A stretch of 9,929 nucleotides of DNA from NCBI GenBank assembly GCA_045577495.1, contig JAZNIK010000017.1, forward strand, positions 1 through 9,929, in the 5' to 3' direction. The first letter of the stretch is position 1; every line of letters begins with the position of its first letter. The notes below the pieces were generated by a model. It saw only the letters and a program-made list of their open reading frames with translations. It ran no database searches and was not told the DNA's origin. Shown piece by piece: positions 1 to 6,174 of this stretch. A program made the position numbers and the translations under genes. Source of the stretch: UMGS1279 sp045577495. Its GTDB lineage: Bacteria > Bacillota > Clostridia > Oscillospirales > Acutalibacteraceae.

Positions 1-75
1 AAACCAGGAAGCCACAAGCCCCACAAGATTCCCCATCCTAGCTATGTAGACCGTTCAAAAGATTATACTAAATAA
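1..75 (+). CDS. C-terminal end of an unidentified protein (partial)
   Basis: Frame 1 is open from the first base for 24 codons to a TAA at 73-75. The peptide is rich in Pro, His, Lys and Ser and ends PSYVDRSKDYTK. The stop lies 14 bases before a strong hairpin, as expected for the 3' end of a gene. No family can be recognised from so short a piece, and an open frame of this length can occur by chance. The call rests on its position before the terminator and on the protein-like composition. Confidence 0.4.
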   Translation, partial: KPGSHKPHKIPHPSYVDRSKDYTK

Positions 76-86
76 TGGCAGAGCAT

Positions 87-126
87 AAAAAAATCTCCCG
101 TTTGCATAACGCAAACGGGAGATTTT
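87..126 (-). terminator. Terminator hairpin of the minus-strand XRE gene, possibly bidirectional
   Basis: A 16-bp perfect stem (90-105 with 111-126) has a 5-nt loop. Read on the minus strand it starts just after the stop of the gene at 128-367 and is followed by seven U residues (A run at 87-93), a textbook intrinsic terminator. On the plus strand the same stem is followed by TTTTGTT, so it may also stop transcription of the gene ending at 75. A 38-bp block (92-129) recurs identically at 775-812. Confidence 0.85.
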
Positions 127-127
127 G

Positions 128-367
128 TTAATCGTTTAAATTCATTCTATCAAATAGAGGCGAGTTAAAAAAGTCTACAAGGGAGATTTCTAATCCGTCA
201 CAAATTTCATAGATTATTCTTAACTTCATACTATTAAATTTACATTTAGATATTGTGCTTATGGTGGATTGAGGAACGCCGGTTTTTTGACTTAATTGAT
301 ATTGTGTAAGATTATAAATATTACAAAGTTCTTTGATACGCTTGGAGACAGCCTCGTTTAATCGCAT
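128..367 (-). CDS. Small XRE-family helix-turn-helix regulator
   Basis: A 79-residue protein consisting almost only of a Cro/CI-type HTH domain. The helix-turn-helix is at about residues 20-43 (LTQYQLSQKTGVPQSTIS), followed by the usual C-terminal helices and a V-D-F-F sequence common at the end of such domains. ATG at 367 is chosen because AGGTGAT lies 5-6 bases upstream; a TTG at 388 would add seven residues but has no better site. It is transcribed divergently from another XRE gene at 500, with a 132-bp shared control region, so mutual or self-regulation is plausible. It ends in the hairpin at 90-126. What it regulates is unknown, and a link to the microcompartment operon is not shown by the sequence. 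Confidence 0.8.
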   Translation of the reverse strand: MRLNEAVSKRIKELCNIYNLTQYQLSQKTGVPQSTISTISKCKFNSMKLRIIYEICDGLEISLVDFFNSPLFDRMNLND

Positions 368-437
368 AATATCACCTATATACTTCAATTAGTTGATATT
401 AGTATATTAGAGAACTGAACAAAAATACTTCGAGCAC

Positions 438-466
438 TTGATATTTGCGAAAAACTATGTTATAAT
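438..466 (+). promoter_or_regulatory. Sigma-A promoter with extended -10 for the plus-strand XRE gene
   Basis: TTGATA (438-443), a 17-bp spacer and a perfect TATAAT (461-466) preceded by TG at 458-459. The expected start is near 473, giving a leader of about 27 nt before the GTG start at 500. Confidence 0.7.
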
Positions 467-499
467 TATTATAGCGTAGTTATGAAAGGCGTGTAAAAG

Positions 500-769
500 G
501 TGATAAACACATACAATATAATAGATTTAAATAGTGAACCAAATCCTTTTAGATATGAAAAAATATTTTGTGAAAACATGAAAGCGTTTAGAGAAAAAAG
601 CAATATGACTACTTTAGAAATGTCACGGATTTCCGGATTGGCATATAGAGATATCGAGAGAATGGAAAAAGGGTTAATGCCTGTAGAAATAGATTTGAAT
701 TGTGTTTTTCATCTTGCCAGATGCTTTGGGGTTTCTCCCACAGAATTTTTCGAAGACAAAAGAAAATAA
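500..769 (+). CDS. XRE-family helix-turn-helix regulator
   Basis: An 89-residue protein with a Cro/CI-like HTH at about residues 36-58 (MTTLEMSRISGLAYRDIERM) and the typical ending FGVSPTEFFED. About 25 residues precede the domain. The start is GTG at 500, with AAAGG at 485-489 about 10 bases upstream and a strong promoter at 438-466. The internal ATG at 578 has no ribosome site and would leave only the domain. It is divergent from the small XRE gene at 128-367, and each gene has its own terminator with an identical 38-bp block, which suggests the pair forms a unit. The function is inferred to be DNA binding; the target is unknown. Confidence 0.8.
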   Translation: MINTYNIIDLNSEPNPFRYEKIFCENMKAFREKSNMTTLEMSRISGLAYRDIERMEKGLMPVEIDLNCVFHLARCFGVSPTEFFEDKRK

Positions 770-774
770 AAAGC

Positions 775-816
775 AATCTCCCGTTTGCATAACGCAAACG
801 GGAGATTTTGTTTTTT
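775..816 (+). terminator. Terminator of the plus-strand XRE gene; could also stop minus-strand transcription
   Basis: A 14-bp perfect stem (775-788 with 794-807), the same 5-nt loop as the hairpin at 90-126, then TTGTTTTTT on the plus strand. On the minus strand the stem is followed by TGCTTTTTATTTT, so it could also end a transcript coming from 822-1020. Confidence 0.85.
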
Positions 817-821
817 ATATA

Positions 822-1020
822 TTCCTGCCCTGCCGTAAATGGCAATTGATAACCTGCATTTATAAGCAGGTGGGTGGCCGCCTCACAGCTTCGCGCTCCC
901 TTCTTCCAACACGGTTCATTACGTCCGGTCGGGAGGTCTGCAAGCCCACTGCGAGAGATAGGTCCCCTATTAAAAACTTGTAGGGTTATAATTAACCAAG
1001 GTCCGCGAACAGGGAAGGAA
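822..1020 (-). ncRNA. Structured RNA candidate, 6S-like; minus strand favoured
   Basis: No convincing coding frame, higher GC than its surroundings, and nested self-complementarity. The ends 822-832 and 1010-1020 pair 10 of 11 bases. Inner helices include 853-857 with 866-870, 870-875 with 944-949, 896-900 with 931-935, 958-962 with 966-970, and 984-988 with 993-997. A closing stem, open middle and long apical arm of about 200 nt fit the general layout of 6S RNA. On the minus strand the 5' end reads CCUUCCCUGUUCGCGG, which resembles the CCU....UGUUYGC start of known 6S RNAs as I remember them, and the terminator at 775-807 follows its 3' end. No clear promoter was found on either strand. The 6S identity and strand are inference; the structure potential is seen. 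Confidence 0.4.
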
Positions 1021-1024
1021 GTGG

Positions 1025-1241
1025 GCGTGGCCCACTGCAAATCCGAACTAAATTTGTGCATCTGACATCACTAGTACCACGTAGCCGAGAACATTTGAAG
1101 TTGTTTCAAAAAAATATAGGCGTGGCCCACTGCAAATTCGAACTAAATTTGTGCATGTGATATCACTAGTACCACGAAGCCGAGAACTTCTGAAATAATT
1201 TTAAAAACTGTTGGTGTGGCCCACTGCAATTCCAAACTAAT
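1025..1241. repeat. 95-bp tandem repeat, two full copies and a truncated third
   Basis: Copies start at 1025, 1120 and 1214. In the first two, the first 67 or so bases differ at about four positions (GTGGCCCACTGCAAAT near the start, CACTAGTACCACG further in); the last 25 bases diverge. The third copy breaks off at the stop codon of the DUF1292 gene (1242-1244). Each full unit can form an imperfect outer stem (GGCGTGG with CCACG, then AGCC) and an inner one around GCAAAT and ATTTGTGC. Its role is unknown: possible terminators or small RNAs on the minus strand, or a palindromic repeat family. Confidence 0.75.
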
Positions 1242-1544
1242 TTATTGTTCGTCTATTTCAAAAGCATCTTGTAAGCGGTCGATAAAAAGGTCGGCAATAG
1301 TATCATACTCATCATCGTCGGGAATATCCTCAAAATATTCTTCGCCATCTTCATCCTCAAAAACCTTTACCAAAACAAGCTCGCCACTATCGTCCAAACG
1401 GTCCTTTGCGTCTGCAAAATAAGGGAGCATCGCAAGATAACGGCCACTATCTGTTTCAATAGCGTCTAAAATTTCAAAAGAATATTCTTTTCCGTCATCG
1501 TCGGTAAGGGTTACAATATCATTTCCAAAATTATTTTCTTCCAT
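1242..1544 (-). CDS. DUF1292 family protein
   Basis: A 100-residue very acidic protein. The core IVTLTDDDGKEYSFEILDAIE, followed later by LVKVFEDEDGEEYFEDIPDD, is the pattern of DUF1292 (YrzB-like) proteins, small cytosolic proteins of Firmicutes with no established function. The length is normal for the family. ATG at 1544 has GAGG eight bases upstream and a good promoter at 1578-1606. The gene is divergent from the microcompartment operon and is probably an ordinary chromosomal gene rather than part of that system. Its stop codon abuts the truncated third copy of the tandem repeat, so its own terminator is unclear. Confidence 0.8.
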   Translation of the reverse strand: MEENNFGNDIVTLTDDDGKEYSFEILDAIETDSGRYLAMLPYFADAKDRLDDSGELVLVKVFEDEDGEEYFEDIPDDDEYDTIADLFIDRLQDAFEIDEQ

Positions 1545-1577
1545 TATAATAACCTCGCTTTGAGTTTTGTTTATTAT

Positions 1578-1606
1578 ATTGTAACCTTTTTATCGTTGTT
1601 AGTCAA
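1578..1606 (-). promoter_or_regulatory. Sigma-A promoter for the DUF1292 gene
   Basis: On the minus strand TTGACT (1606-1601), a 17-bp spacer and TACAAT (1583-1578). The predicted start near 1571 leaves a 27-nt leader to the ATG at 1544. Confidence 0.7.
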
Positions 1607-1693
1607 TGCTTTTATATTTATATTTTATTTTAGTTAAATTTGGTGAAAAACATAGGGCAAAACAAACAAAGTCATACTGTTTACAAAAATAAA

Positions 1694-1736
1694 TGTGGTT
1701 TTTTGCTTGATTTTTCTTGTTTTTTGTGGTTTTGCT
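1694..1736 (+). promoter_or_regulatory. Direct-repeat pair upstream of the operon promoter, candidate activator site
   Basis: TGTGGTTTTTTGCT (1694-1707) and TGTGGTTTTGCT (1725-1736) begin 31 bp apart, about three helical turns. The second copy ends one base before the -35 box. Same-face direct repeats next to -35 are typical for AraC-type or similar activators. The region is T-rich, which weakens the case. Confidence 0.3.
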
Positions 1737-1737
1737 A

Positions 1738-1766
1738 TTGACAAAGGGTGCGTTTTGTATTAAAAT
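1738..1766 (+). promoter_or_regulatory. Sigma-A promoter of the microcompartment operon
   Basis: A perfect TTGACA (1738-1743), 17-bp spacer and TAAAAT (1761-1766, five of six). The start would be near 1773, giving a 36-nt leader with AAAGGA (1795-1800) eight bases before the ATG at 1809. No catabolite-repression (cre) palindrome was seen around it. Confidence 0.75.
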
Positions 1767-1808
1767 AATGATGTGATAGTATCCAAAGCAAAAGAAAGGA
1801 TGGTTTAA

Positions 1809-4337
1809 ATGCCTGATTTTTATATTGCAGAGCTTCCAAAAAGTAAGCGTATACCAAAATTAGTGGCACATCTATTTGAGCAGATGCCGCAGATTGAAAC
1901 CGACCGCGCGGTTTTACTTACCGAAGCTTATAAAAAAAGCGAGGGCAAGCCGATTATAACACGTCGCGCCGAAGCCTTTGCTCATATTATGGAAAATCTA
2001 CCTATAATTATTCGCCCAAACGAGCTTATTGTAGGTAGCAATACATTACGCCCTAGAAGCTGTCAGGTTTTCCCCGAATATTCATTCTCTTGGCTCGAAG
2101 ATGAACTTGATACGGTAGAAACCCGAAGCGCCGACCCTTTTTATATTTCTGAGGATAATAAAAAGGTTTTAAAAGAGGTTTATAAATATTGGCACGGGAA
2201 AACCACAAGTGAACTTGCCGAGCAGTATATGAGCGAAGAAACTAAAACTGCTATGCGCCACAACATATTTACACCCGGCAACTATTTTTATAATGGTGTA
2301 GGTCATATATGTGTACATTATGATACCGTTTTGGAAAAAGGCTTTGACGGAATCAAAAAAGACGCCGAGGAAGAACTTGCAAAATGCAAAATCGGTGATG
2401 CAGATTACTCTACACGCACCGCATTTTTAAAGGCGGTTATTATGTCGTTGGAGGCAGCATCAAAATACGCCGAAAGATATGCGCTTTTAGCCTTAGAAAT
2501 GGCGGCTAAGGAAACCGACCAGACTAGAAAACTCGAACTTGCACTTATTGCAAATAACTGCTCACGCGTTCCGCGTAAGGGCGCGACCTCTTTCTATGAG
2601 GCTTGTCAGTCATTCTGGTTTGTTCAGATGTTGCTTCAAACCGAGGCTAGCGGTCACTCGATATCACCGGGCAGATTTGACCAATATATGTATCCCTATT
2701 ATAAAAAGGATTTGGACGAGGGCAAAATCACTCGCGAGTTTGCTCAAGAGCTTATGGACTGTATATGGGTTAAGCTTAACGACCTCAATAAAGTTCGTGA
2801 TGCTGCATCGGCAGAGGGCTTTGCAGGTTATAGCCTTTTCCAAAACCTTATAGCAGGCGGTCAAACCACCGAGGGACTTGATGCAACTAACGACCTTTCC
2901 TTTATGTGCATAACCGCATCAATGCATGTTATGTTGCCAATGCCATCATTCTCGGTAAGGGTTTGGAACGGCACTCCCCACGAATTTATGCTTCGTGCAG
3001 GCGAGCTTACCCGCACAGGTGTTGGACTTCCCGCTTATTATAACGATGAGGTTATTATACCGTCTTTGGTTAACAGAGGCTTAAGCCTAGAGGAAGCAAG
3101 AAACTACTGTATAATCGGTTGCGTTGAGCCTCAAACACCCGGCAAAACAGACGGTTGGCACGATGCCGCATTCTTCAATATGTGCCGTCCGTTAGAACTT
3201 GTTTTTAGTAGCGGTGCCGAGCTTGGTGAACAGGTTGGACCAAAAACACCTCTCATAGCAGAGCTTGATACCTTTGATAAGTTTTATGATGCCTATAAGG
3301 CTCAGATGAATTACACTATCGAGCTTATGGTAAATGCAGATAACAGTATTGATATGGCACATGCCGAGCGCTGTCCGCTTCCTTTCCTTTCTTCAATGGT
3401 TGAGGATTGTATAGGCAGAGGCAAATCGGTGCAACAAGGCGGTGCGGTTTACAACTTCACAGGACCTCAGGGATTTGGTATTGCAAATATGGCAGATGCC
3501 CTTTATGCAATAAAAGCCCTTGTCTATGATAAGAAAAAGTATTCGCTTTCTGCTGTGGCAGAGGCTCTTCGCAATAACTATGGTGAGCCTTTCCCAAAAT
3601 TTTTAGCAGGCCAAATGACAACAGAGGTTGCCACTGAGCTTGTAAAAAAGGGTAAGACCCTAAGCAACGAAGAAATCGCTTCGGTTTTCTCAAAGATAAG
3701 CGAGAACAAAACCCCTGCAGATAAAAAAGCGTTTTACGATAAACTGCGAGAGGATATTTCAAACCTACCAAAGTTTGGCAATGATAATTTAGAGGTTGAC
3801 CTTTTTGCAAGGGATGTTGCCTATACATACACAAGACCATTACAGAATTACAAAAACCCGCGTGGCGGTATTTTCCAAGCGGGCCTTTATCCTGTATCGG
3901 CTAACGTTCCGCTTGGTGCACAGACCGGTGCTACCCCCGATGGCAGACTTGCAGGCACACCTGTAGCAGACGGCGTTTCACCCGCCGCAGGAAGAGATGT
4001 TAAGGGCCCAACCGCCGCTTGTAACTCGGTATCAAAGCTTGACCATTATATAGCCTCTAACGGAACACTATTTAATATGAAGTTCCATCCAAGTGCTCTT
4101 AAGGGTCAAAGCGGATTAGAGAGCTTTGTATCACTTATTCGCGGCTACTTTGACCAAAAAGGTTCGCATATGCAGTTTAATGTAGTAAGTCGCGAAACAC
4201 TTTTAGATGCACAAAAAAATCCCGATAAATATCGCTCGCTTGTAGTTCGTGTTGCGGGATACAGTGCTTTGTTTACCACCCTTTCACGCTCGCTTCAGGA
4301 TGACATTATCAACCGAACCGAGCAAGGAGGATTTTAA
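1809..4337 (+). CDS. Glycyl radical diol dehydratase (B12-independent 1,2-propanediol dehydratase type)
   Basis: Of 842 residues, the normal length for this group. The predicted reaction is radical dehydration of 1,2-propanediol to propionaldehyde in the microcompartment lumen. Seen: catalytic Cys438 and Glu440 in IIGCVEPQ; the radical-bearing Gly817 in RVAGYSA, 25 residues from the C-terminus; His166 (GVGHICVHYD), His283-Ser284 (ASGHSIS) and Asp452 (DGWHDAAFF). Matched by motif, these correspond to the substrate-pocket residues of the glycerol and propanediol dehydratases. Choline trimethylamine-lyase or isethionate lyase is less likely because of this Asp and the neighbouring aldolase; glycerol remains a possible substrate. 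No N-terminal targeting extension is visible: the protein begins directly with the ordinary family N-terminus. The start ATG has a well-placed AAAGGA. It is the first gene of the operon, and the codons for its last residues (Glu-Gln-Gly-Gly-Phe) contain the AAGGAGG for the next gene. Confidence 0.9.
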   Translation: MPDFYIAELPKSKRIPKLVAHLFEQMPQIETDRAVLLTEAYKKSEGKPIITRRAEAFAHIMENLPIIIRPNELIVGSNTLRPRSCQVFPEYSFSWLEDELDTVETRSADPFYISEDNKKVLKEVYKYWHGKTTSELAEQYMSEETKTAMRHNIFTPGNYFYNGVGHICVHYDTVLEKGFDGIKKDAEEELAKCKIGDADYSTRTAFLKAVIMSLEAASKYAERYALLALEMAAKETDQTRKLELALIANNCSRVPRKGATSFYEACQSFWFVQMLLQTEASGHSISPGRFDQYMYPYYKKDLDEGKITREFAQELMDCIWVKLNDLNKVRDAASAEGFAGYSLFQNLIAGGQTTEGLDATNDLSFMCITASMHVMLPMPSFSVRVWNGTPHEFMLRAGELTRTGVGLPAYYNDEVIIPSLVNRGLSLEEARNYCIIGCVEPQTPGKTDGWHDAAFFNMCRPLELVFSSGAELGEQVGPKTPLIAELDTFDKFYDAYKAQMNYTIELMVNADNSIDMAHAERCPLPFLSSMVEDCIGRGKSVQQGGAVYNFTGPQGFGIANMADALYAIKALVYDKKKYSLSAVAEALRNNYGEPFPKFLAGQMTTEVATELVKKGKTLSNEEIASVFSKISENKTPADKKAFYDKLREDISNLPKFGNDNLEVDLFARDVAYTYTRPLQNYKNPRGGIFQAGLYPVSANVPLGAQTGATPDGRLAGTPVADGVSPAAGRDVKGPTAACNSVSKLDHYIASNGTLFNMKFHPSALKGQSGLESFVSLIRGYFDQKGSHMQFNVVSRETLLDAQKNPDKYRSLVVRVAGYSALFTTLSRSLQDDIINRTEQGGF

Positions 4338-4342
4338 CTCAA

Positions 4343-5131
4343 ATGAAAGAATACTTGAATACAAAGGGCAGAATCTTTGATATTCAGCGTTTTTCGGTTC
4401 ATGACGGTCCGGGAGTGCGTACCATAGTTTTTTTAAAAGGCTGTGTGCTAAGGTGCAAATGGTGTTGCAATCCCGAATCGCAACGATATGATATCGAGCA
4501 GATGGTAACGGCGGGCAAAACCAAAACGGTAGGTCGCGACGTAACTGTAAGCGAGGTTATGGAAGAAATTTTAAAAGACCGAGCTTACTATCGCCACTCA
4601 AATGGAGGCTTAACCCTTTCGGGCGGCGAGAGTTTGTGTCAACCGCAGTTTGCGGCAGATTTGTTTAGAGCAGCTAAGGAGGCGGGGCTTAACACGGCCA
4701 TCGAATCCACCGCTTGCGCACCCATAGAAACTGTGCGTTCGATTTTACCTTGGCTTGATTATTATTTGATGGACATCAAGCATACAAACCCCGAAAAGCA
4801 TAAGAAGTTTACGGGCAAAGAAAATACGCTGATGCTAGAGAACGCCAAAATACTAGCAAAAGAGGCAAAGCACCTTATAATAAGGGTTCCGGTTATACCA
4901 ACCTTTAATGATACTAAGGAAGAAATTGCCGATATAGCAAAATTCACAAAAAGCATCTTGCCTAATGGCGAGATACACCTGCTACCCTATCATAGATTGG
5001 GTCAGGATAAATACAAAGGCCTTGGCAGAACATACGAGCTTGAGCATTTAACACCGCCCACCGATGAACATATGGAAGAGCTGTTAAATGTGGTTAAAAG
5101 CTATGGACTAAAGGGTCAGATAGGAGGGTGA
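4343..5131 (+). CDS. Glycyl radical enzyme activase (radical SAM), short form without ferredoxin domain
   Basis: 262 residues. It generates the glycyl radical on the dehydratase encoded five bases upstream, using SAM and a [4Fe-4S] cluster. Seen: the family start FDIQRFSVHDGPGVRT, then the radical SAM cluster cysteines Cys34, Cys38 and Cys41 (GCVLRCKWC), and TLSGGES (the GGE SAM-binding motif) at about residues 91-97. Many activases of this family carry a two-cluster ferredoxin insert between CNPES and VTVSEV; here only about 20 residues without cysteines remain, so only the SAM cluster is expected, as in pyruvate formate-lyase activase. AAGGAGG (4324-4330) is 12 bases from ATG 4343, somewhat far, but no better start exists. 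Confidence 0.9.
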   Translation: MKEYLNTKGRIFDIQRFSVHDGPGVRTIVFLKGCVLRCKWCCNPESQRYDIEQMVTAGKTKTVGRDVTVSEVMEEILKDRAYYRHSNGGLTLSGGESLCQPQFAADLFRAAKEAGLNTAIESTACAPIETVRSILPWLDYYLMDIKHTNPEKHKKFTGKENTLMLENAKILAKEAKHLIIRVPVIPTFNDTKEEIADIAKFTKSILPNGEIHLLPYHRLGQDKYKGLGRTYELEHLTPPTDEHMEELLNVVKSYGLKGQIGG

Positions 5132-5136
5132 TGAAG

Positions 5137-5517
5137 ATGAACAGTTTTTTCGACAGTTTAAACAATGATGGCAAGGCTCGTATAATTCAAGAACTGGTAC
5201 CGGGTAAGCAAATAACCTTGGCTCACGTAATTGCCAACCCCGACCCAGTATTATACACAAAGCTTGGTCTTGACCCCGCGGCAGAGTATCAAACCTCGGC
5301 TATCGGAATTATCACTTTGTCACCTGCCGAAACGGCAATAATTGCGGGCGATATCGCCACAAAGGCATCGGGCGCAGAGCTTGGCTTTGTGGATAGATTT
5401 AGCGGTACGCTGATAGTTGTTGGAACTGTCTCACAGGTTGAGGAAGCGGTTAGTGCAGTCTGCACTTATGTGCATGACGTTTTGAACTTTACCGTATGTC
5501 CCATTACAAAAACATAA
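5137..5517 (+). CDS. eutS: EutS/PduU-like BMC shell protein
   Basis: 126 residues. This is a circularly permuted hexameric shell protein; the EutS pattern is clear in RIIQELVPGKQITLAH near the N-terminus, AIGIITLSPAETAIIAGD in the middle and GFVDRFSGTLIV after it. Family members form bent or barrel-capped hexamers and contribute to shell curvature. About 12 residues precede the usual family start. The gene is tightly coupled to the activase: possible starts are GTG 5128, ATG 5131 (overlapping the activase TGA) and ATG 5137. AGGAGG at 5122-5127 lies nine bases from ATG 5137 but only three from 5131, so 5137 is chosen. The gene overlaps the following GTPase gene by one base. Confidence 0.88.
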   Translation: MNSFFDSLNNDGKARIIQELVPGKQITLAHVIANPDPVLYTKLGLDPAAEYQTSAIGIITLSPAETAIIAGDIATKASGAELGFVDRFSGTLIVVGTVSQVEEAVSAVCTYVHDVLNFTVCPITKT

Positions 5518-5999
5518 TGAATAAGGTTATTTTAATAGGTCGCTCCGAAAGTGGCAAAACCACATTAACCCAAGCACTAATGGGCGAGAGCATTCATTAT
5601 AATAAAACCCAAAGCGTTCAGCGAGACGGATTTATTATAGATACTCCGGGCGAATACATACAAACCCGAAACTTCGGCGGAGCTTTGGCGGTATATGCCT
5701 ATGAGAGCGATATCGTTGGTTTGCTTTTGTCGGCGGATGAACCTTATTCTCTTTTCTCTCCCAACATAACCTCTATGGCAAACCGAGTGGTTATCGGCAT
5801 AGTAACGGGGATAGACCTTAAGGGTGCTAATCCCGAAAGGGCGGAAAAATGGCTTAGACTTGCGGGTTGCGAGACTATTTTTAAGGTTAGCGCAGTAACC
5901 GGCGAGGGAATAGATGAGCTAAGAGATTTCTTAACAAATTTCGATACAAAGAAATTTTATAAAGAAAAAAGGGAAAAAATGAGTAAATTTAGGTTTTAA
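5517..5999 (+). CDS. eutP: EutP/PduV-like small GTPase
   Basis: 160 residues. Ras-like P-loop protein of the EutP/PduV family that accompanies microcompartment operons; PduV has been linked to compartment positioning, but the role here is inferred. Seen: Walker A GRSESGKTT (residues 8-16), DTPG (42-45) and the SA of the G5 loop (125-126, KVSAVTGEG). The G4 loop is TGID (97-100) where the family normally has TK.D, so the guanine-contacting Lys is replaced by Gly. The last 18 residues form a Lys/Arg/Phe-rich tail. ATG 5517 overlaps the EutS stop (TAATG), indicating translational coupling; a longer start at 5496 would only add residues read inside eutS. Confidence 0.85.
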   Translation: MNKVILIGRSESGKTTLTQALMGESIHYNKTQSVQRDGFIIDTPGEYIQTRNFGGALAVYAYESDIVGLLLSADEPYSLFSPNITSMANRVVIGIVTGIDLKGANPERAEKWLRLAGCETIFKVSAVTGEGIDELRDFLTNFDTKKFYKEKREKMSKFRF

Positions 6000-6001
6000 A
6001 T

Positions 6002-6109
6002 ATGCAAAACACAGAAAAAACAAAGAAAAAAATGCAAAAAAACAGATTTTATATCGTTTTTGTGTTGACTTTTGTTGGACTGTGTGGTATATTTAATATA
6101 GAAAGATAG
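6002..6109 (+). CDS. Possible 35-residue single-span membrane peptide
   Basis: ATG two bases after the GTPase stop opens a 35-codon frame to TAG. The product has a Lys-rich N-terminus (about residues 6-15), then a hydrophobic stretch FYIVFVLTFVGLCGIF (16-31) that could cross a membrane. The ribosome site is weak (AGG eight bases upstream). The hydrophobic stretch is encoded by the same T-rich DNA that forms a near-consensus promoter at 6065-6093, so the frame may be accidental. No homologous family is recognised. Confidence 0.25.
   Translation: MQNTEKTKKKMQKNRFYIVFVLTFVGLCGIFNIER
6065..6093 (+). promoter_or_regulatory. Internal promoter with extended -10, driving the aldolase-to-shell genes
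   Basis: TTGACT (6065-6070), 17-bp spacer and TATATT (6088-6093), with TG at 6085-6086 forming an extended -10. The predicted start is about 6100. It sits in the 175-bp gap between the GTPase and aldolase genes, the largest gap in the operon, and would give the downstream aldolase and shell genes extra transcription. Confidence 0.6.
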
Positions 6110-6123
6110 GCAAAAGCCTGTCT
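6104..6123 (+). other. 5'-leader stem-loop just after the predicted transcription start
   Basis: An 8-bp stem (6104-6111 with 6116-6123, one G-U pair) closes an AAAA loop. No U-tract follows, so it is not a typical terminator. Starting about four bases from the predicted mRNA start at 6100, it fits a 5'-end stabilising hairpin; it could also mark an RNA processing point in read-through mRNA. Confidence 0.5.
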
Positions 6124-6174
6124 AAAAGCAATTTATAGGATATTCAGAAAACTTTACATAAAGGAGAAATTAAA

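Noticed and set aside
388..410. Three TTAG repeats between the divergent XRE genes, possible operator
   Set aside because: Spacing is irregular (10 and 8 bp) in AT-rich DNA, so chance is a sufficient explanation.
869..882. GGTGGGTGGCCGCC resembles the conserved T-box riboswitch string
   Set aside because: It lacks the exact AGGGTGGnACCGCG form, and no aminoacyl-tRNA synthetase or amino acid gene follows on that strand.
609..1061. Long minus-strand open frame of 150 codons
   Set aside because: It runs antisense through the XRE gene, the terminator and the RNA candidate, has no ribosome site, and its product is not protein-like.
1216..1422. Serine/lysine-rich plus-strand frame
   Set aside because: It is the antisense shadow of the acidic DUF1292 gene.
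1809..1880. N-terminal encapsulation peptide on the dehydratase
   Set aside because: The first residues (RIPKLVAHLFEQMPQI) belong to the normal N-terminal fold of glycyl radical enzymes, with no linker after them.
1809..4337. Choline trimethylamine-lyase (CutC) identity
   Set aside because: The GWHDAAFF segment with Asp452, His166 and His283 fits diol dehydratases, and the fuculose-type aldolase fits a propanediol pathway.
6104..6123. Hairpin as an intrinsic terminator inside the operon
   Set aside because: It is not followed by a U-tract and sits just after a promoter start rather than after a gene cluster.
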